Assembly (NCBI GenBank): GCA_013115125.1
Contig: JABANN010000096.1
Coordinates: 1 to 64,000, forward strand
DNA: 64,000 nt
Direction of reading: 5' to 3'
Source: Perkinsus olseni
Taxonomy: Eukaryota; Perkinsozoa; Perkinsida
Made by a program: the position numbers and the translations under genes. The notes beneath the pieces are model-generated. The model made no database searches. It saw only the letters and a list, made by a program, of their open reading frames with translations, and was not told where the DNA came from. Positions 24,742 through 37,652 of the stretch are shown one piece after another (the first letter of the stretch is position 1; the number at the start of each line of letters is the position of its first letter).

Positions 24742-25880
24742 GTGAGAGTTCACAACACTCGAGATCTTTTCCTTGCGAAGGTGGTTCTCCTGCTGTGAGA
24801 GCCGGTCTAGCCACAGTCTACGGTGGTCACCGTTGTTTATATTGTTATCTTCGTACAGTCCAGTCAAAAAAATTTCAAACACCGTTTTGAAGTTCTGCTC
24901 GGCGGGACTGTAAAAGATATTCGTGAACTGATACTCATGTACTTTGCCCCGAGCCTTTCTGTGGTACCTAGGTGCCGCTGGGCAATCGATGGGCCGCTCT
25001 GGGTGGTGGACTGAGCTGAAGTCCATCGCCTTCACTGGAGCTCGTGATCGGAGGGCATATTCATAGCGTCGTCGTATCATTCAATTTTCACCCGCCATAT
25101 CAAACCACATTTCACATCGCGGCTTTGACTTTGCGAAAAACGGCCCTCCACGTATCCCGGATGAACCTCCAATTTCTATCGAGTGCCTCTACCGTGAACT
25201 CGGCATCTCGTCCTCAGTCGCGGTCGGTCGAACAAGATGAGGATGTTCGTGTTGGGGAGCTGATTGAACAGCTGGAGGTGATCATCCCTACATATTGGGG
25301 ACCATTTTCGGACGACTTCATATTTGTTGTCAGAGCATGCGCAGCTCGGCAGTGGACGGTGGTAACCCCGACAGGCGGTTGGCTGGGGGTGAGTTTGGCG
25401 GTGGTCAGGGACGGGTGTGATGCATTACAGTAGTGATTCTGATGATAGTGTTATTAATTGTATTATTGGAATGCCTCTCACGATTATCATTGTCGTTGGT
25501 GGATATCCTCTTCGTTTTTTGCGTATCCTCTTCAGAGGAAGGCGACGCTTTGTGGCATCAGCAAGCTTCGACTGAGCGGATGGAAATGCTGGAGAGGAAA
25601 GTGAGAAGTCCGGGTCAGGGCCGTAGTCCTCGAACGCTAGGGCCATTGGCCAATCAAGCGCGCGGACCTGGGGGAGGTCTGGGCCTGCCCCCCCCCCTCA
25701 AGCGGGACTTCTTTCGGGGCCCCTGGAAGAGAGGCTGAGCGGCGTCTGTTGTTGCCTCGGTCGCCGGGTTCCCTGCATGCCCTGACGCTCAGGTATGCCT
25801 GTTGGAAGCTGGCCTGGGGGTTGGACGCCTGGGAGACGGCATAGGAGGAAGAGGGTGAGTGCAGTTTGACCCTCACCTGT

Positions 25881-26040
25881 GAACGGCAGGAGCTCCGCTT
25901 CTTTGTGGGCTGTCAGACTTTGTCTGAAACCAAAAATTGCATTGAGCCAAGATGGCTGCGGACGGACTAATACCAACCTTATCGATACTGAGCGCACAGC
26001 GTCCAACCAGTGTTACCAAAGCTCTTAAGAGTGCACGCAC
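25881..26040. repeat. Dispersed repeat, copy 1
   Basis: About 160 bp resembling 38156-38314 at roughly three quarters identity by eye, including shared GAGCCAAGATG and CCAACCAGTGTTACCA blocks. Same orientation. Family unknown. Confidence 0.6.
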
Positions 26041-26815
26041 GTACACTGGCGGATACACAGCATTGCGGCATTCCTGTAACAAATTTCGGCTAAGCCTGGG
26101 GCGATAACCTGTCATTATATATAACATATCCAAGGAACAACTTAGCAGTAACCACTTCATCCGGGTCGTGAAGTTGCTTAGGGATGAGCTGCCATCGATT
26201 GGAATCCACTCCAAAAGTTGCTCATGACCGTCCTCTGTGGGACGCTGCATACCTGATGAGATAATTGACGCCAACTCAGCGTTCTCAGGTTGCGAATTCC
26301 CATCACGACGTTGTTGTGTGATCTGAGCCGCCAAGTGAGTATCCCCGAAGCCAAAAGGCCGCCGGTAGCAACATCATCATGGTCGTCCATCGCTCGCCGT
26401 TTCGTTCTCGGGAATGTAAACCTTTTTGCAAGGAATTAATTTGCATTGTAGTTTTTTTCTCTTACGCGGTTTTTACTGTGGTTTTTCATTCTAAGTTTTT
26501 TTGAACTCAGTATGCGTAGAGAAATAAAATATTCTAAGTAAGTATTTTACTTGTGAAACGCGGCACAAGAAGACTGGGGTATGCTTACTGAGAGAGAGCT
26601 GATAAAGTCGAGGGAGTCGAAATTAATGACGGGTCGCCTGTTCGAAGCTAGTAATGACCGCACAGTTCAATTCTGTTGTGTATGCTTGTTCGGCATCCGT
26701 TACTCTCTATGCGTTGATCGTCTTGTGCATGCGTGCATGGCTTATTCCCCGCTAGAGAGTAAGCTTAGAAGCAGAAAGTAGAAGACTTTACCATCCTTCT
26801 CGCCGTGCGTTGACT

Positions 26816-27710
26816 ATGAACAACAACGGAGACGCACCAACATCTCATCGGATGGACGTGAGCGAGTGGTCTCAGGGTGAGGAGGAAGTGGCAGCGACAT
26901 GCGCCGCCCTGGATTTGCTTCTTGAGAAGCAGGCCGAGCTCGAAGCTACGCTCGGCGTATCATCGGAGGAAATAGACGCTGTAATACGTGAGTCTTGATC
27001 TATAGGCATGGCACTGGTCACGGTGGCAGATCGAAAGGCTTTATGATATGTGTGAGCAAGGGCGAGCGTTGGGGGCTGAGGTGATGGCTGTGGCGAAGGG
27101 CCTACGGGACCTGCGGGTGAGGAGTGCTGCTTCTCTGCTGCCGCTCATCGCTGGCGCGGAACGAGATCTCATCTCGTAGCGTCCTCTCATTTCGTCAGGA
27201 CCTCCCGAATCCCAGTGTCGCGTAGTATTAACAGAAATGTACCCAGCGGAATTTCGTAGACACCTGCGAAGTAGAAGAGAATTCTTCTGAGGTTTTCGGG
27301 AGGAATCAGACGCGCACGCGTGTACAATCAGGGACCGTCGCACAATGAGCGGCAGACGACAACGAGTGCAAAGTCTTTTCTTCTAAGCTCGCTCTCTAGG
27401 GTAGAATCGGATGTGCACGCGTGCGCAGGAAGGGAACGGCGCATAGTTAGCAGCGTAACTTGGCGTGCTTTGTTATTACATCAGGGCGGACGTCAGCTTT
27501 GTTCGGCGTATCTTGAGCTCGAGCTTGCATTTCTCATAAAAGGTCGACGTGTAGTATCTTTTTCTCTGCCTTCTGCATGCTTAGAGCTACGAAGAACAGG
27601 CCGAGTTCTATTCAACAGCTCTCGATGATGTTGAAGCGCTACAGCGGGAGATGGCAGCGGCTGTGGAAAGTCTTCGTCAACAACCACCGATCCGCACATT
27701 CCAGAAATAA
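26816..27710 (+). CDS. Small coiled-coil protein, 125 residues
   Basis: Three exons, 26816-26980, 27030-27116 and 27585-27710, all phase 0. The start is MNNNGDAPTSHRMD. The protein is acidic and helical: AALDLLLEKQAELEATL, RALGAEVMAVAKGLRDL and DDVEALQREMAAAVESL give heptad-like coiled coils. It ends RTFQK before TAA. The size and helicity suit a subunit of a larger complex, but no family is recognised. The second intron (468 nt) contains GCACGCGTGCGC motifs shared with 4.5 kb. A decayed relative of the 5' end lies near 4.6 kb. Confidence 0.6.
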
Positions 27711-27987
27711 CTGCATGAAGAATAACGAGTTTCTTTCGTCTTCACGGCCTTTGCCATCAGTGATCTTAATCATGGCGGGAAGAGTATCGAAGCTCATCTT
27801 GCAATCTTGCTTTTTCTCAATTTTCTTAAGTGGCTACAAGCATTAATTCAGTAGTATACACCCTTCGTTAGCAGTCCAGCGTAGCTCGGCTTCTACGAGT
27901 TCTTCTTCTCAACACCCCACATTAGCTGCAACAGAGGACAATTCGCAGCACGCCCTTGCACGCATGCACACGATCATCCTCTGAAGA

Positions 27988-28567
27988 GTCGGCGGGAGCT
28001 TCTCAAGCTCGTTGTCGAGTGGAACTACGGGCAAGAAGTGATCGCCGCGTTGCACCTCTTGCCAGGATTTCCCAAAGGAGTGGTATGCGATATCTCTCTC
28101 TAATATGTATGTCCGAGATGAATCGCATGCAGCTACGTGACTAATAATTTCTGTGATACAGATCTTGTATATCACCATGCGTCGTCCCATAACTCCTAAA
28201 CTGTGGCACAGACTTCCGATGGAGCATTTCTGTGAGTCCGTCATGTGCCCTCTCTGTACTAGCACGTGGGGTTGGGTTTCTCCAATACTAATGGGAAGCC
28301 CTCAGGGTTAGATTCCCAGTAATACCGTCATGATCAGATTTTAGTACCTTCCTCCGTCCCCAAATGCCGCGCCAGGCGGGTCCTCCCTACACTGACTGGC
28401 TCATCTTAGTGAGTCCCTCATCAACATCTTGAATAACTTCCCTTGTCTGCTCAGGTAGCGACCCTATCTTCTGTATTGGGAGCTGGCACCGGGTGGGTGG
28501 GAGCTTGCAATATTCCACAGTTTCGACCGGCTGGGTTCGCTCGGAATCAACTCTGGGCTTCAGCTGA
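27988..28567 (+). CDS. Unrecognised three-exon fragment
   Basis: Exons 27988-28082, 28162-28231 and 28455-28567 join in phase. They encode RRELLKLVVEWNYGQEVIAA, then ILYITMRRPITPKLWHRLP, then a Cys/Trp-containing end that stops at TGA. No start is assigned; upstream Ser-rich sequence near 27880-27960 may belong to it. The third exon overlaps a longer open frame in another phase (28455-28793), which could be the true continuation. Confidence 0.35.
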
Positions 28568-29336
28568 GGGGAAAAATTTATCGTTGGTTGAGTTCGTCAT
28601 CGGGTGGTACGCAAAATCGATAGATTTTATTTTTGAGAAAAGTGAGGGACGAGTCCTCCGTGGATGGAATGAACTAGTGACATCAGTCGTCGAATCTTTG
28701 TACACTCTCGACCTCTATGGGAGAGGTCGGGATGTGACATTGGAATCTTTTCGGTCAGGTCTTGTGATGGTCTACCGCCTCAGCCGAGGTTGAAGATATG
28801 GCCAGCACCCAAACTCATAGAGATGAGGGATGAAGTTCCTCAGTTTCAGCGTGAGTCACTTGTACCATAGCCGCCGCGAATTGCTCAAAAAAATTTTGAG
28901 GGTAGAAAATGAAGATTTTTCGTGTGGTCGAACAATTTTTTTCGGAATTATGAGAAATTTTCTCATCTGGTGGAATCGAAGGAACTGGTCCTGTCTGGTG
29001 AATATCCGTGGAGAATTTCCCGCTGAACGTGTAGCTATTGGAGACCGACTGATTGAGAACAAAGATGGGTTTTATCTGCTGTCTTCCTTGTCATTTGCGA
29101 CTTACCTTTAATGTAGCTTCTTTTCCGAGCAAGATAGGACCAGGGAAATATGCTCAAAAAGAGGACTTCGGAATCTGTGAATGACTTAGTAGACTGGCTG
29201 ATTGAGAACACGGGAGCCGAGTTTTTGCCGTCTGAAAACTAATCTTTGTCTTCGCATCATCAACGATTCAACGTAGCTTCTTATCCGAGCAAGACAGAAT
29301 CAGCGATATAAAAATCACAGCGGAATTTCACCCTCA

Positions 29337-32300
29337 ATGCGTGAAGTGCAGAACACGAAAATTGTGCCCTTTCAAACCACGGGTGGAGAGTGTGGAACAC
29401 TTTGGGCGGAGCCGTTCCGGTGCTTCGTTTGGCGGTACACTGTGAGCGGAGCGAAGCTCAATCGGCGATATGAACTCAACAGCGGCGACGGAACAGTATC
29501 ACTACGGAATGCGACGATGTTATCTCGTTCAGTGCCCTTGGTGGGAGCGCAAAGAACGATTTGCAAGGATGCGGAGTATACGGCTTTGTTGATGGAAACC
29601 TTCATTGGCGGTGATAGTAAGTTGGGCGATTTGTGGTATGAGAAAGTTCATTTTTGATTTCAGAGGGGATGCCAGTCCCCACTATTGCGTGTGATAATGA
29701 TTTTCCGTTCGTGGCGACTGTGCCGGGAAGCTACGAAGTGTTGTGTCGGAATTTGACCTGCATCATCAGATTCCAAGACAGAGCGGGCCTAGTGTATGCT
29801 TACGGGACTCTGGTAGGTCGGTGCCTCTGTTCTGATATTTCTGGCCGTGCGGGAAAATCCTAAAATTTTTTCCGGGTAAAATTCGGATGCTGAACGACAT
29901 GAGAGTATGCGTTCTGTATTGTTGTGGTCATTGTCATACCAAAAACTTTTTTGGAAAAAATAACTTACATCCTCTCTATTGGATAAAAAATTGGAAAAAA
30001 GTTTTTTTTCCTGAATTCATTGGACTCACCGTCGCGTTGAACGGCAGCCACGGAGTATCCAGAACACGACCATGCCCATCCAAAAGTGGGGTTTTTTCCG
30101 ATGTCGTAAACGTTTTCGGATGCCCTCGACCGGAGCCCCAGGGAGCGTCACTCGAATGGATGATTCGTAGAATTCTGAGTAAGTATACGCCGGAACCTCG
30201 CACTTGCGCGCTGTCGACATGGCACAATGGAGCTGTGCTCATACTAGCTTCGCATTATCAACTCACATCCTCTCGACTACTCCACTTTCTATCTGCGCTA
30301 TCTCGTTCGCTATGAGCCCAATCTACTTATGTTGTCTTTTGTAGCAACACCTAGTGCAGCGAGATAGTGCACGCTTGTGTAGTGGAAGGAGCATTTTTGT
30401 GTCATTCTTCGCGCCGAGTCTGGACGAGGTTGGAAATTTTTACACCGGCAGTGCTGTTAATTATAATGATTTGTGGTGATCAGGGCCAAGTACATCGCAA
30501 CCACGAGAATTCAACACATATATTTGAGAAAGATCTGAGAATAGCCGACTACCCCTCCTTCCCACATCGAGGGTTACTCATTGATACTGGCAAGAGGTAT
30601 CTTTCCTTGCAAGATATTAAACAGACTGTGAAGCTGATGGCCTCCGTGAAGGTGAGTGATGACGATATTACACTTAGGGATTCTTGAGACTGATGTTTCT
30701 GCGCGATTATCGTACTTATGGATTCTCGTAGTCGCGTATGTCACTTACTATTTCTATCAATAGCGATAGTGTCTATCATAGTGTCGTGATAGTGTCGATG
30801 GTGATTATATGATAATCACTGTGATCATGACGCTTCTCACATTTTGATACGTTTATTCGTGTACTCTCAAGTATGAGCATTTCCAAAGTCTAATGCGTCG
30901 ATGTTCTAATACTAAGCACTCTGAAACTTATGGCCTCCGTGATGATGAGTGATGATATCATGGCCGGTGGTTGGCAAGGCGAACTCTCCCTCCTTGTGAG
31001 CACAGTTTGGTAAGAAAATTGTTCATAGCTGATCTCATCCATTCAAAGTTTTACTATTGGAGCAAGAACGGACTCCTTAGACGATGAATCTGTAGGGCTT
31101 TTGGATGATATGAGTTTTCCCACAGCAACATCGGGCGTGGTTTTCAGCCACGCGTAAATGAATTCTCGCAATGGTTCCGAACATTCTCTCCCTCTCGCCC
31201 CATCGCTGTCAGTTTGATGATGACGATTTTTACACTAGCCCCTTTACTGTGAGTTAGATGGTCATTTTTGCATGCCTCTTCATTTCTTGTTCCACACATT
31301 TGAACCTGCTCATCATCATCCTTGCTTCTTGAAGTGGTACGATGGGGCATGGCGATGCTACTACTCATCAGTCGATCATGCCCTCATTATACAGGTGGTG
31401 ACGCTGGCGAGCTAGGCCGTGCTCCCAATAGTTTTCCAGTAGTGCCGTCTCGGTAGCCTTCTCCGAGTTACGATGCCATGTAGCTGTTTCCGGATTATGA
31501 TGATTCTTGTGATTGTATATTATATAATTTTTGCGTACCACTCCTTTCAGAAAAAAAGGTTGAATAAATCGTCACTCTTCTTGTGCTGACCAGATGAACG
31601 TCCTCCATTGGCACCTGACAGACGACGTTAGTTTTTCGCCCAATGTGAAGCAGTTCCCCCGACTGCAGAAAGGAAATCCGAGCCCTTTTAGGTGACAAGG
31701 TCGATGCTTGACAGAAACGGAAAGAAAGATATCTCTGTCAGATACTCCGCCGAGGATATCTCAGAGGTTATTCAGTACGCTGACCAGTACGCTATTGTTG
31801 TTATTCCTGAAATTGATGTGCCGGGGCGCACTCAGAGTTGGATACGCGGGTGAGGGTGTCGCTGGAGGCTGAAATCATGATTTTTATTTTCTTTTTCCCT
31901 CTTTCTATATTTTCCTTATTTTTTCTCTTTTTTTCTCCCTTTTTTCTCCCTTTTTTCTCTTGTTTCCTCGCTTTTCTGAGTAGATAATCTTGGCTGAATC
32001 GATAACCCGTTTCGAATGAAGTATTGTTGTTTGAAACGGTTTCTGAGTCTGATCATTGAGATAGCCATTTGGCGGTGCAAGAAACTTGAATGAATGAGAA
32101 TCTTTACTCCCCGTGTTCAACGCGGATCAACCTCCGTTCAATACCACTCCATCACTATCTCTCAGGTATCCCTTTCTCAAAGGCCACGCTGCCTACTACA
32201 TGGATCCCACCAGTCGGATGACGAGGGACATGGTGGTCGGGGTTGTCATGAGGGTTGCGGACATGTTCGCCGAGTCGCGCCCAGGTGAGCTGGTCACCTC

Positions 32301-35300
32301 AGGCAGCACGTCATTGCTGTGGCTGAGTTGATCTGCAAGTGGTATCTTTGGAATATTCAACGTGCGTTTTCTTGAGTGAACGTAATGCGCCGAATGAAAA
32401 TGACACCCGTGGGATTCTGCCAGAATTTGTCCCAGTGTTTGCGATGCTTTTTCCCTATGTTCTGTAGTCAATTATCATAATAGAATTTCGGGCTTTCATG
32501 AGATAAGATTCCGTAATGGTGTAAGTGCAGGAGTTATTGCGCCGACCATCCCTCCTCATCCGGCACGAGTGCTGTGGACGGCAGTCTGTCTCACGGTCGC
32601 TCGGTCACCATTTGTTGTCGCTTTCACCAACGTCGGCGAGGGGATTCACAAAATAGAAAATAAATTAAGTAAATCAAAAAGGAATTGCGAGCTTTCATGA
32701 GAGAAGATCAGGATGGCTTGAGGTGATAACTACCAGCTTTCGTTCAGGAAAAAACTGGAAAAATTCTATTTAACCCGGCCTAATTTTCATTAGCCCCGTC
32801 ACACTGTCGGAGTGAGGGGAAGGCGTTGTTGGCTGATGAGGGTCTCCCTCTGCTCCCCTCGAGTGTGCTGTTCAGATACAAGGCTGCTGCATCTCGGGGG
32901 CAGCTCTGTGGACAAGGCTTGGGATACGAAGGCCCTTGAGGATTGGACGAGAAAATACGGGTAGGTGGGAGTGACTGCTGATAACGCGACCCGTGTATGA
33001 GCACATGGCGTTGTGAGACTGGATAGTGAGTGACTGGGTGAAGGGGTGTGGCTCGCTCTTGCATAATTGCATGGAACATGAGGTGCACAGGTTCGAATCC
33101 CACGGGTGTCACTTTTACGTCCAGTTATCGTTGAGTGAGAGTATACGCTTTGTCCGCTCCGTAATGGGTTGAAGTTATTGCTCCTTGTTTCTTCCAAACT
33201 TTAACGTGGCTGTGGCTTCCGCGCGTTCGTGTGCGGTCGTTGGGCGAAGTTTTTCTCGACGTCTCGCGAGTCGCGAGGCCTGCGTCAATCCGAAATGGCA
33301 GGATTGGTGTATTCTTCCATGAGGGTGCGATCAGTTGTTAGACTTCCGTCCTGGCAACGTGACGCGTGCTGCGTTATGAGCTTCAGGGCAATGTAGTGGC
33401 TGAGATTGGGAGATTCCTCGCACGTCATCCACCCCCCGCCGCTTAGAGGACCTGCGTTCGGCTAATTACGGGGTTTTCTTGCGTGTAGAAGGGAGTTTCC
33501 TGACGTTCGTTGTTATGATGATCAGTAAATTCCATAATAAGACGGACCTCATCAACGCGTGGTTACGTAGTGTCGTGGCGAGGGTGAAGAGACATACGGG
33601 TAGTACAGGGAGAAGTAAAGCGCTCGGGGGGTGTTTGTGCTGATTTTCGGTGGGAATGTGGTATGCGCTCGGTTGTGTGTAGTCTTATAGTGTAGTGAAA
33701 TGGGCGGCGATACTGATACCGTATTTCCACCAAATCCTGTTGCTAGATGCTGAGATCATGATGTGGGACGACTTCTTGCTTGAGGGAGCCGCTGTCCTCA
33801 CGCCGGTCAATACCTGGCAGATTCTCAATCACAATATGGAGGAAACTTTGAAGGTACGTTTGGTGTGGTAGGATTAATATTGTTGTCGGAATTAAGAGAT
33901 TACCGCTGACAGCGTTCATCATTGGAAATCGGCCATTTCGTGCGCGGCATCCGCGGTCTCTCGTGGGGTGGTTGACTAGGAGGGTTCACGCTGTCGGTCG
34001 TGGATCATTCCTCATCATCGTTGTTTCTTTGCTCGTGTTTTTGTCATTGATGCTAACTTGATCCGCTGGAGTCTCCGTAAAATACAGATTTTTTCTTTCT
34101 CAATTTTGGTATTTTCAAGTAATTTTCCCTGACATTCAACTCGTTAAGAAGGAGAAAAATCACGATGAGAGCATCGGAACAGCGCGCGATGTGGAATGGA
34201 GAGGGGGGGACCGTTTCGGGTGAAGCTGCTTTGTATGACTTTACTGTTCTGAAAACCCGAAAGTGTTTCCCTGATCTTCCGACCAGCCCGGATGGAATTG
34301 AGTATCTTATATTGCAGCTCGCATCAAGCGGAAGATTCAAGAGCCTCGTCTACAGCACGGATTTCGTCCTTTCCGATTTGGGGACTGGATATGGGAAGTA
34401 GGAAAGTTGTGGTACTGTGCGATTTCATGGCGTTTTCTCAGTGACTGGGCGAAGTTCTATGACGTTAAGTTTATGGGCGATAGGGGAGGGGTTATCAAGG
34501 GGGGAGAGGCAGTCGTTTGGGGTAGGCTGAAAGTCCTTGAACTGGGCGAGGGACGTTGTCAGCTTTGTCAAGAACTGCAACTGTGGTGTCATCACTAAGA
34601 CCCTAATTAGTGATAGAAGCTTTAACGTTTCAGTCAAACAACACAGTTGAGGTACCTGTCCCCTGAACTGAATAGGGTAAATACATTGCACGAAATGCAC
34701 GAAAATGCGTTTCGCCGTTTCCCCTCGTACGGAACGATCCAGACAGAAACCAATATGTATTCTGAATCTCCGAATTCTGTTGCATACCACATATGAAAAC
34801 CTACCCGCCGGAGTTTTTCCCACTATTGTGTACAGATTTGACACCCGTGAAGTGGATTGAAGGGAGCTTGTCAACTCTTGGCGAACTGTAACCGTGGCGC
34901 CATGAGTGGAATTCAACGTTAGTGATAGGAGACATAACGCTTTCGCTCGAACACGGTGAAGGGGACGGAGGGGTTGGTGGGAGCCTTAGTAATAGAGCAC
35001 ATCAGTTTCCTGTCTTCTGCTTCTTTTCAATTTTTCTCTTGTTTCCCGCGTTTCGTCACGTTCTCTTGTTTCTGTGCTTTCCCGGAAAGTCGAGGTACGT
35101 GATTTGTAAATTTTTTACGCGAACTCCAACCGTGGTGTCGTTAACCAAATCCGCCACGGGAGACTGATAGACGCCTACATGAAATTAAGATCTTATTTAT
35201 TATAACTAGCTGGACTACTTACATTACTTATTCTCATGAACACTATGTGGAACTGTATGGAACTCGTCCTTAGCGCTGAGACAGGTGGATTTTGTGTCAA

Positions 35301-37034
35301 CAGAATGACACACACATAAAGCTGCCAGTCAAATTCAGGGTTGAATTTTTCCCACGCGAACGTTACATCTTGCCAGGTGATAAGGTTGATTCGAGTATCC
35401 TTCTGCCGAGGGTTTGGCCACCGGCAGCAGCTGTAGCGGAGCGCCTTTGGTGCGCAGATGGAGCGATTTGTCCGTCAGATCATACCTGGGCGGTTAACAG
35501 GCTCGCTAGGTGAGAAGTTTTATGCTACTTTTACATGGACAATCGATTACTCGGTATGCTAATCGGTGGGGCGGAGGCGAAAGTGAGATGGTTGAGCACC
35601 CTTTACTGTCGAGACACAGGTTTTTAAAAGTCAGTTCTCAGCGCGAGCAGTTGGTATCTTCGCGCTCTGCTTTTGCCTATGGCCGACCTGTATAATGCGA
35701 TCAGTGATATTGAATATAGTGTGTGTGAAACGAGTAAATGATGATAATTAACATGAAATTACCTCCACTCGACGCACGTGCAGAGGTGTTGCAGTAGGTG
35801 TTGTTGTAGAACACTACACAAGTAGATTGGGCTTATAGCGAACGAGATAGAGCAGATAGAAAGTGGAGTAGTTGAGAGGATGGAGTGCTAATGCGAAGCT
35901 AGTATGAGCACAGCTCGATTGTGTTATTGAGACAGTGCACATGATGTGATTCTCTCTTTTGGGGATCCAAGATAGTATCTTCATTTCCGCAAAATCCCTT
36001 GATCAACCTCGAGCGGTGATGATGATGATGATGATATTCATGTGTTTCAGATGGCGGTGTTACGCTACGCGATGGTTGCTAGGCTTCAAGGAACCAGGAG
36101 ATATTTATCCCATTGGCAATGCTAAGGACTGCTCGAGTGCCGGACGATTCTTCTGGTAAGGGAATTGAATTCCATCGTAGAGGGTGTGCATTTTGAGGAG
36201 GTACAGTACGTTGAGCTCACTAATGTTTTCTTTCGTCATGGACTGCAGCTGTCCCGTAGGATTTTACCGGTGAGAAAATTGGATTCCATTGTAGACGGGC
36301 ATGCAATCTGTCCCACCGAAAATTTCCGCATTGAGAAGTTTCCGCTAGAACGGTACACAGGACGAGTTTAGAGATGAAACTAAGTGTTACGGAATATTCA
36401 ACCGAAGACCCCCAGCTCAACCGTCTGAGATCATTGCTGCCCTGCCAGTCCAGAAACCTATTTTTGAAGACTCCGCTATGCGGTTGCTTCATAGAGAGAT
36501 AACGCTGTTGCAGTAACACCACACCGAACATGTTAGCGTATCCCGTACATCGGAGGTCTTAGAAAACGGTTCCCGGGTTGGCAGGGAAGTAGTGAGCCGC
36601 GACGGTGGGTGGGCCTGGGGGGCACCATCAGGTGCGGAGCATCGTGACTATTTCGGAATGCTAAGTTTCATTGTTGAACTCGTGCAATGTTTTGGCGCAA
36701 ATTTCCCGATGCGGAAACTTTCAGTGGGACAGACTGTATCAGAGGAAAATAGCTGCCCAGCCTTCTATCGTGGGGATTACCGACCTATAGCACCGCCGAT
36801 CATGTTATCACCCGACTTTAATGATACCGATGCATGATAGATGAACAATCGATCTTCACTCTCATTGACGATACACCTTTCGGAGTGCACTCTGTACTCG
36901 GACCGCACCAGGGCACTTTATCAAGTCTTCGCAGCAGCCGTCATTATTCTCCTCTTAGGGACGATCCTTACCCTGACCAGTGGTGGTGTCCGGAATGGGA
37001 TAAGCCTTCCCCGGGCGTGGACGTTTGCAGCTGA
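29337..37034 (+). CDS. GH20 beta-hexosaminidase-like, catalytically dead paralogue (5' end incomplete)
   Basis: Exons after a partial first exon (about 29346-29612): 29664-29812, 30484-30651, 31594-31691, 31715-31849, 32166-32284, 32876-32960, 33526-33599, 33747-33853, 34318-34397, 34442-34521, 35377-35509, 36051-36155, 36959-37034. Every phase closes and no frame is broken. The fold markers of GH20 are present: DYPSFPHRG, VLHWHLTDD, IKGGEAVVWG, RVWPPAAAVAERLW. But catalytic residues are changed: HLGGDE is HLGGSS, the His of PGHT is Arg (PGRT), the Arg of DTxRH is shifted to Lys-Arg, and WGE is WGD. It is therefore probably a non-enzymatic paralogue, perhaps a sugar-binding protein. The intron at 31692-31714 is only 23 nt. 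The signal-peptide exon was not found. The gene lies directly upstream of the active paralogue. Confidence 0.88.
30206..30372 (-). mobile_element. GTGCACT-ended 166-bp element, copy 1
   Basis: Minus-strand copy in an intron of the first GH20 gene, related to 35778-35940 and 48583-48748. The end near 30372 is intact (AGATAGTGCAC); the other end has drifted (GCGCGCTGTC). It has no coding capacity. Confidence 0.7.
31692..31714 (+). other. Possible 23-nt intron
   Basis: The exon pair on either side matches the second GH20 gene, where the same position holds a 46-nt intron in the same phase. Here only GTGACAAGG...TTGACAG (23 nt) separates them. No other nearby acceptor keeps the frame. Confidence 0.55.
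33086..33112 (+). other. tRNA-like B-box in GH20 intron
   Basis: GGTTCGAATCC at 33090-33100 is a perfect B-box, within the intron 32961-33525 of the first GH20 gene. An A-box is not clear. Confidence 0.4.
35778..35940 (+). mobile_element. GTGCACT-ended 166-bp element, copy 2
   Basis: Copy in the intron 35510-36050 of the first GH20 gene. Its right end is GACAGTGCAC; the left end is eroded. The core from GCAGTAGGTGTTG to GAGCACAGCTC matches the copy at 48.6 kb closely. Confidence 0.75.
36290..36735. repeat. Inverted repeat in last GH20 intron
   Basis: The reverse complement of about 36290-36400 resembles 36640-36735, including GCGGAAANTTTC followed by GGTGGGACAGA or AGTGGGACAGA. The arms are diverged (about three quarters alike) and 240 bp apart, so this is an old inverted duplication. 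It lies between the last two exons of the first GH20 gene. Confidence 0.55.
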
Positions 37035-37625
37035 TGAACTTCTCCTAGGCGTGACCTTCTGCTTTCAAATATTTTATCATCTTTCCGATCTTTTTTGATC
37101 CGGCCGTGTACATTTTTGCTTCATGCTCTTCATCATCGGTCATCGGCTTCCTCTAACGATTATGTGTGTTGCTTGGGGTGAGGGGAGCGAAGTCTGCAAG
37201 GACCTCCCGGCAAAGATATTTCTCAGGAATTTCCGGTTTCCTTCACTGCTTTTCCAGAAATCGCCGGTCTTTTTAACTATTCTCTCTTGCTTCACTTTTT
37301 TTCGGTTGGATCCAAATCCCGGTCTGCCATGTCCGCCCTCGCTCAGCATTGGGAGGAGAGAGGGCGGTTCGCGAATCGAATAGTCGGGGAGAAGAGGCAC
37401 TCTTGCCCGTTGCACGCAACCACACCAATGTCTCCTTAAGCGCATTAGCCAGTTAGCTTTGCCTCGATGTTACAGGTCATGTATTGCATGATTTGAGTGT
37501 GCGTCACACGCGGTTCAGTGGTATCTGGAATCTTACGGGGATCTATTGTAACTATGTGGCATCTTGATTATTCTCGTTGCGCATTTGTGACTCTTAGTAT
37601 TACTAACTAGTAACGGACTGTTGGT

Positions 37626-37652
37626 GTCAGATCCAGGAATCCTGGATCTGAC
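37626..37652. repeat. Perfect palindrome, 13-bp arms, one central base
   Basis: Arms GTCAGATCCAGGA and its exact reverse complement flank a single A at 37639. It lies between the two GH20 genes. Confidence 0.9.
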
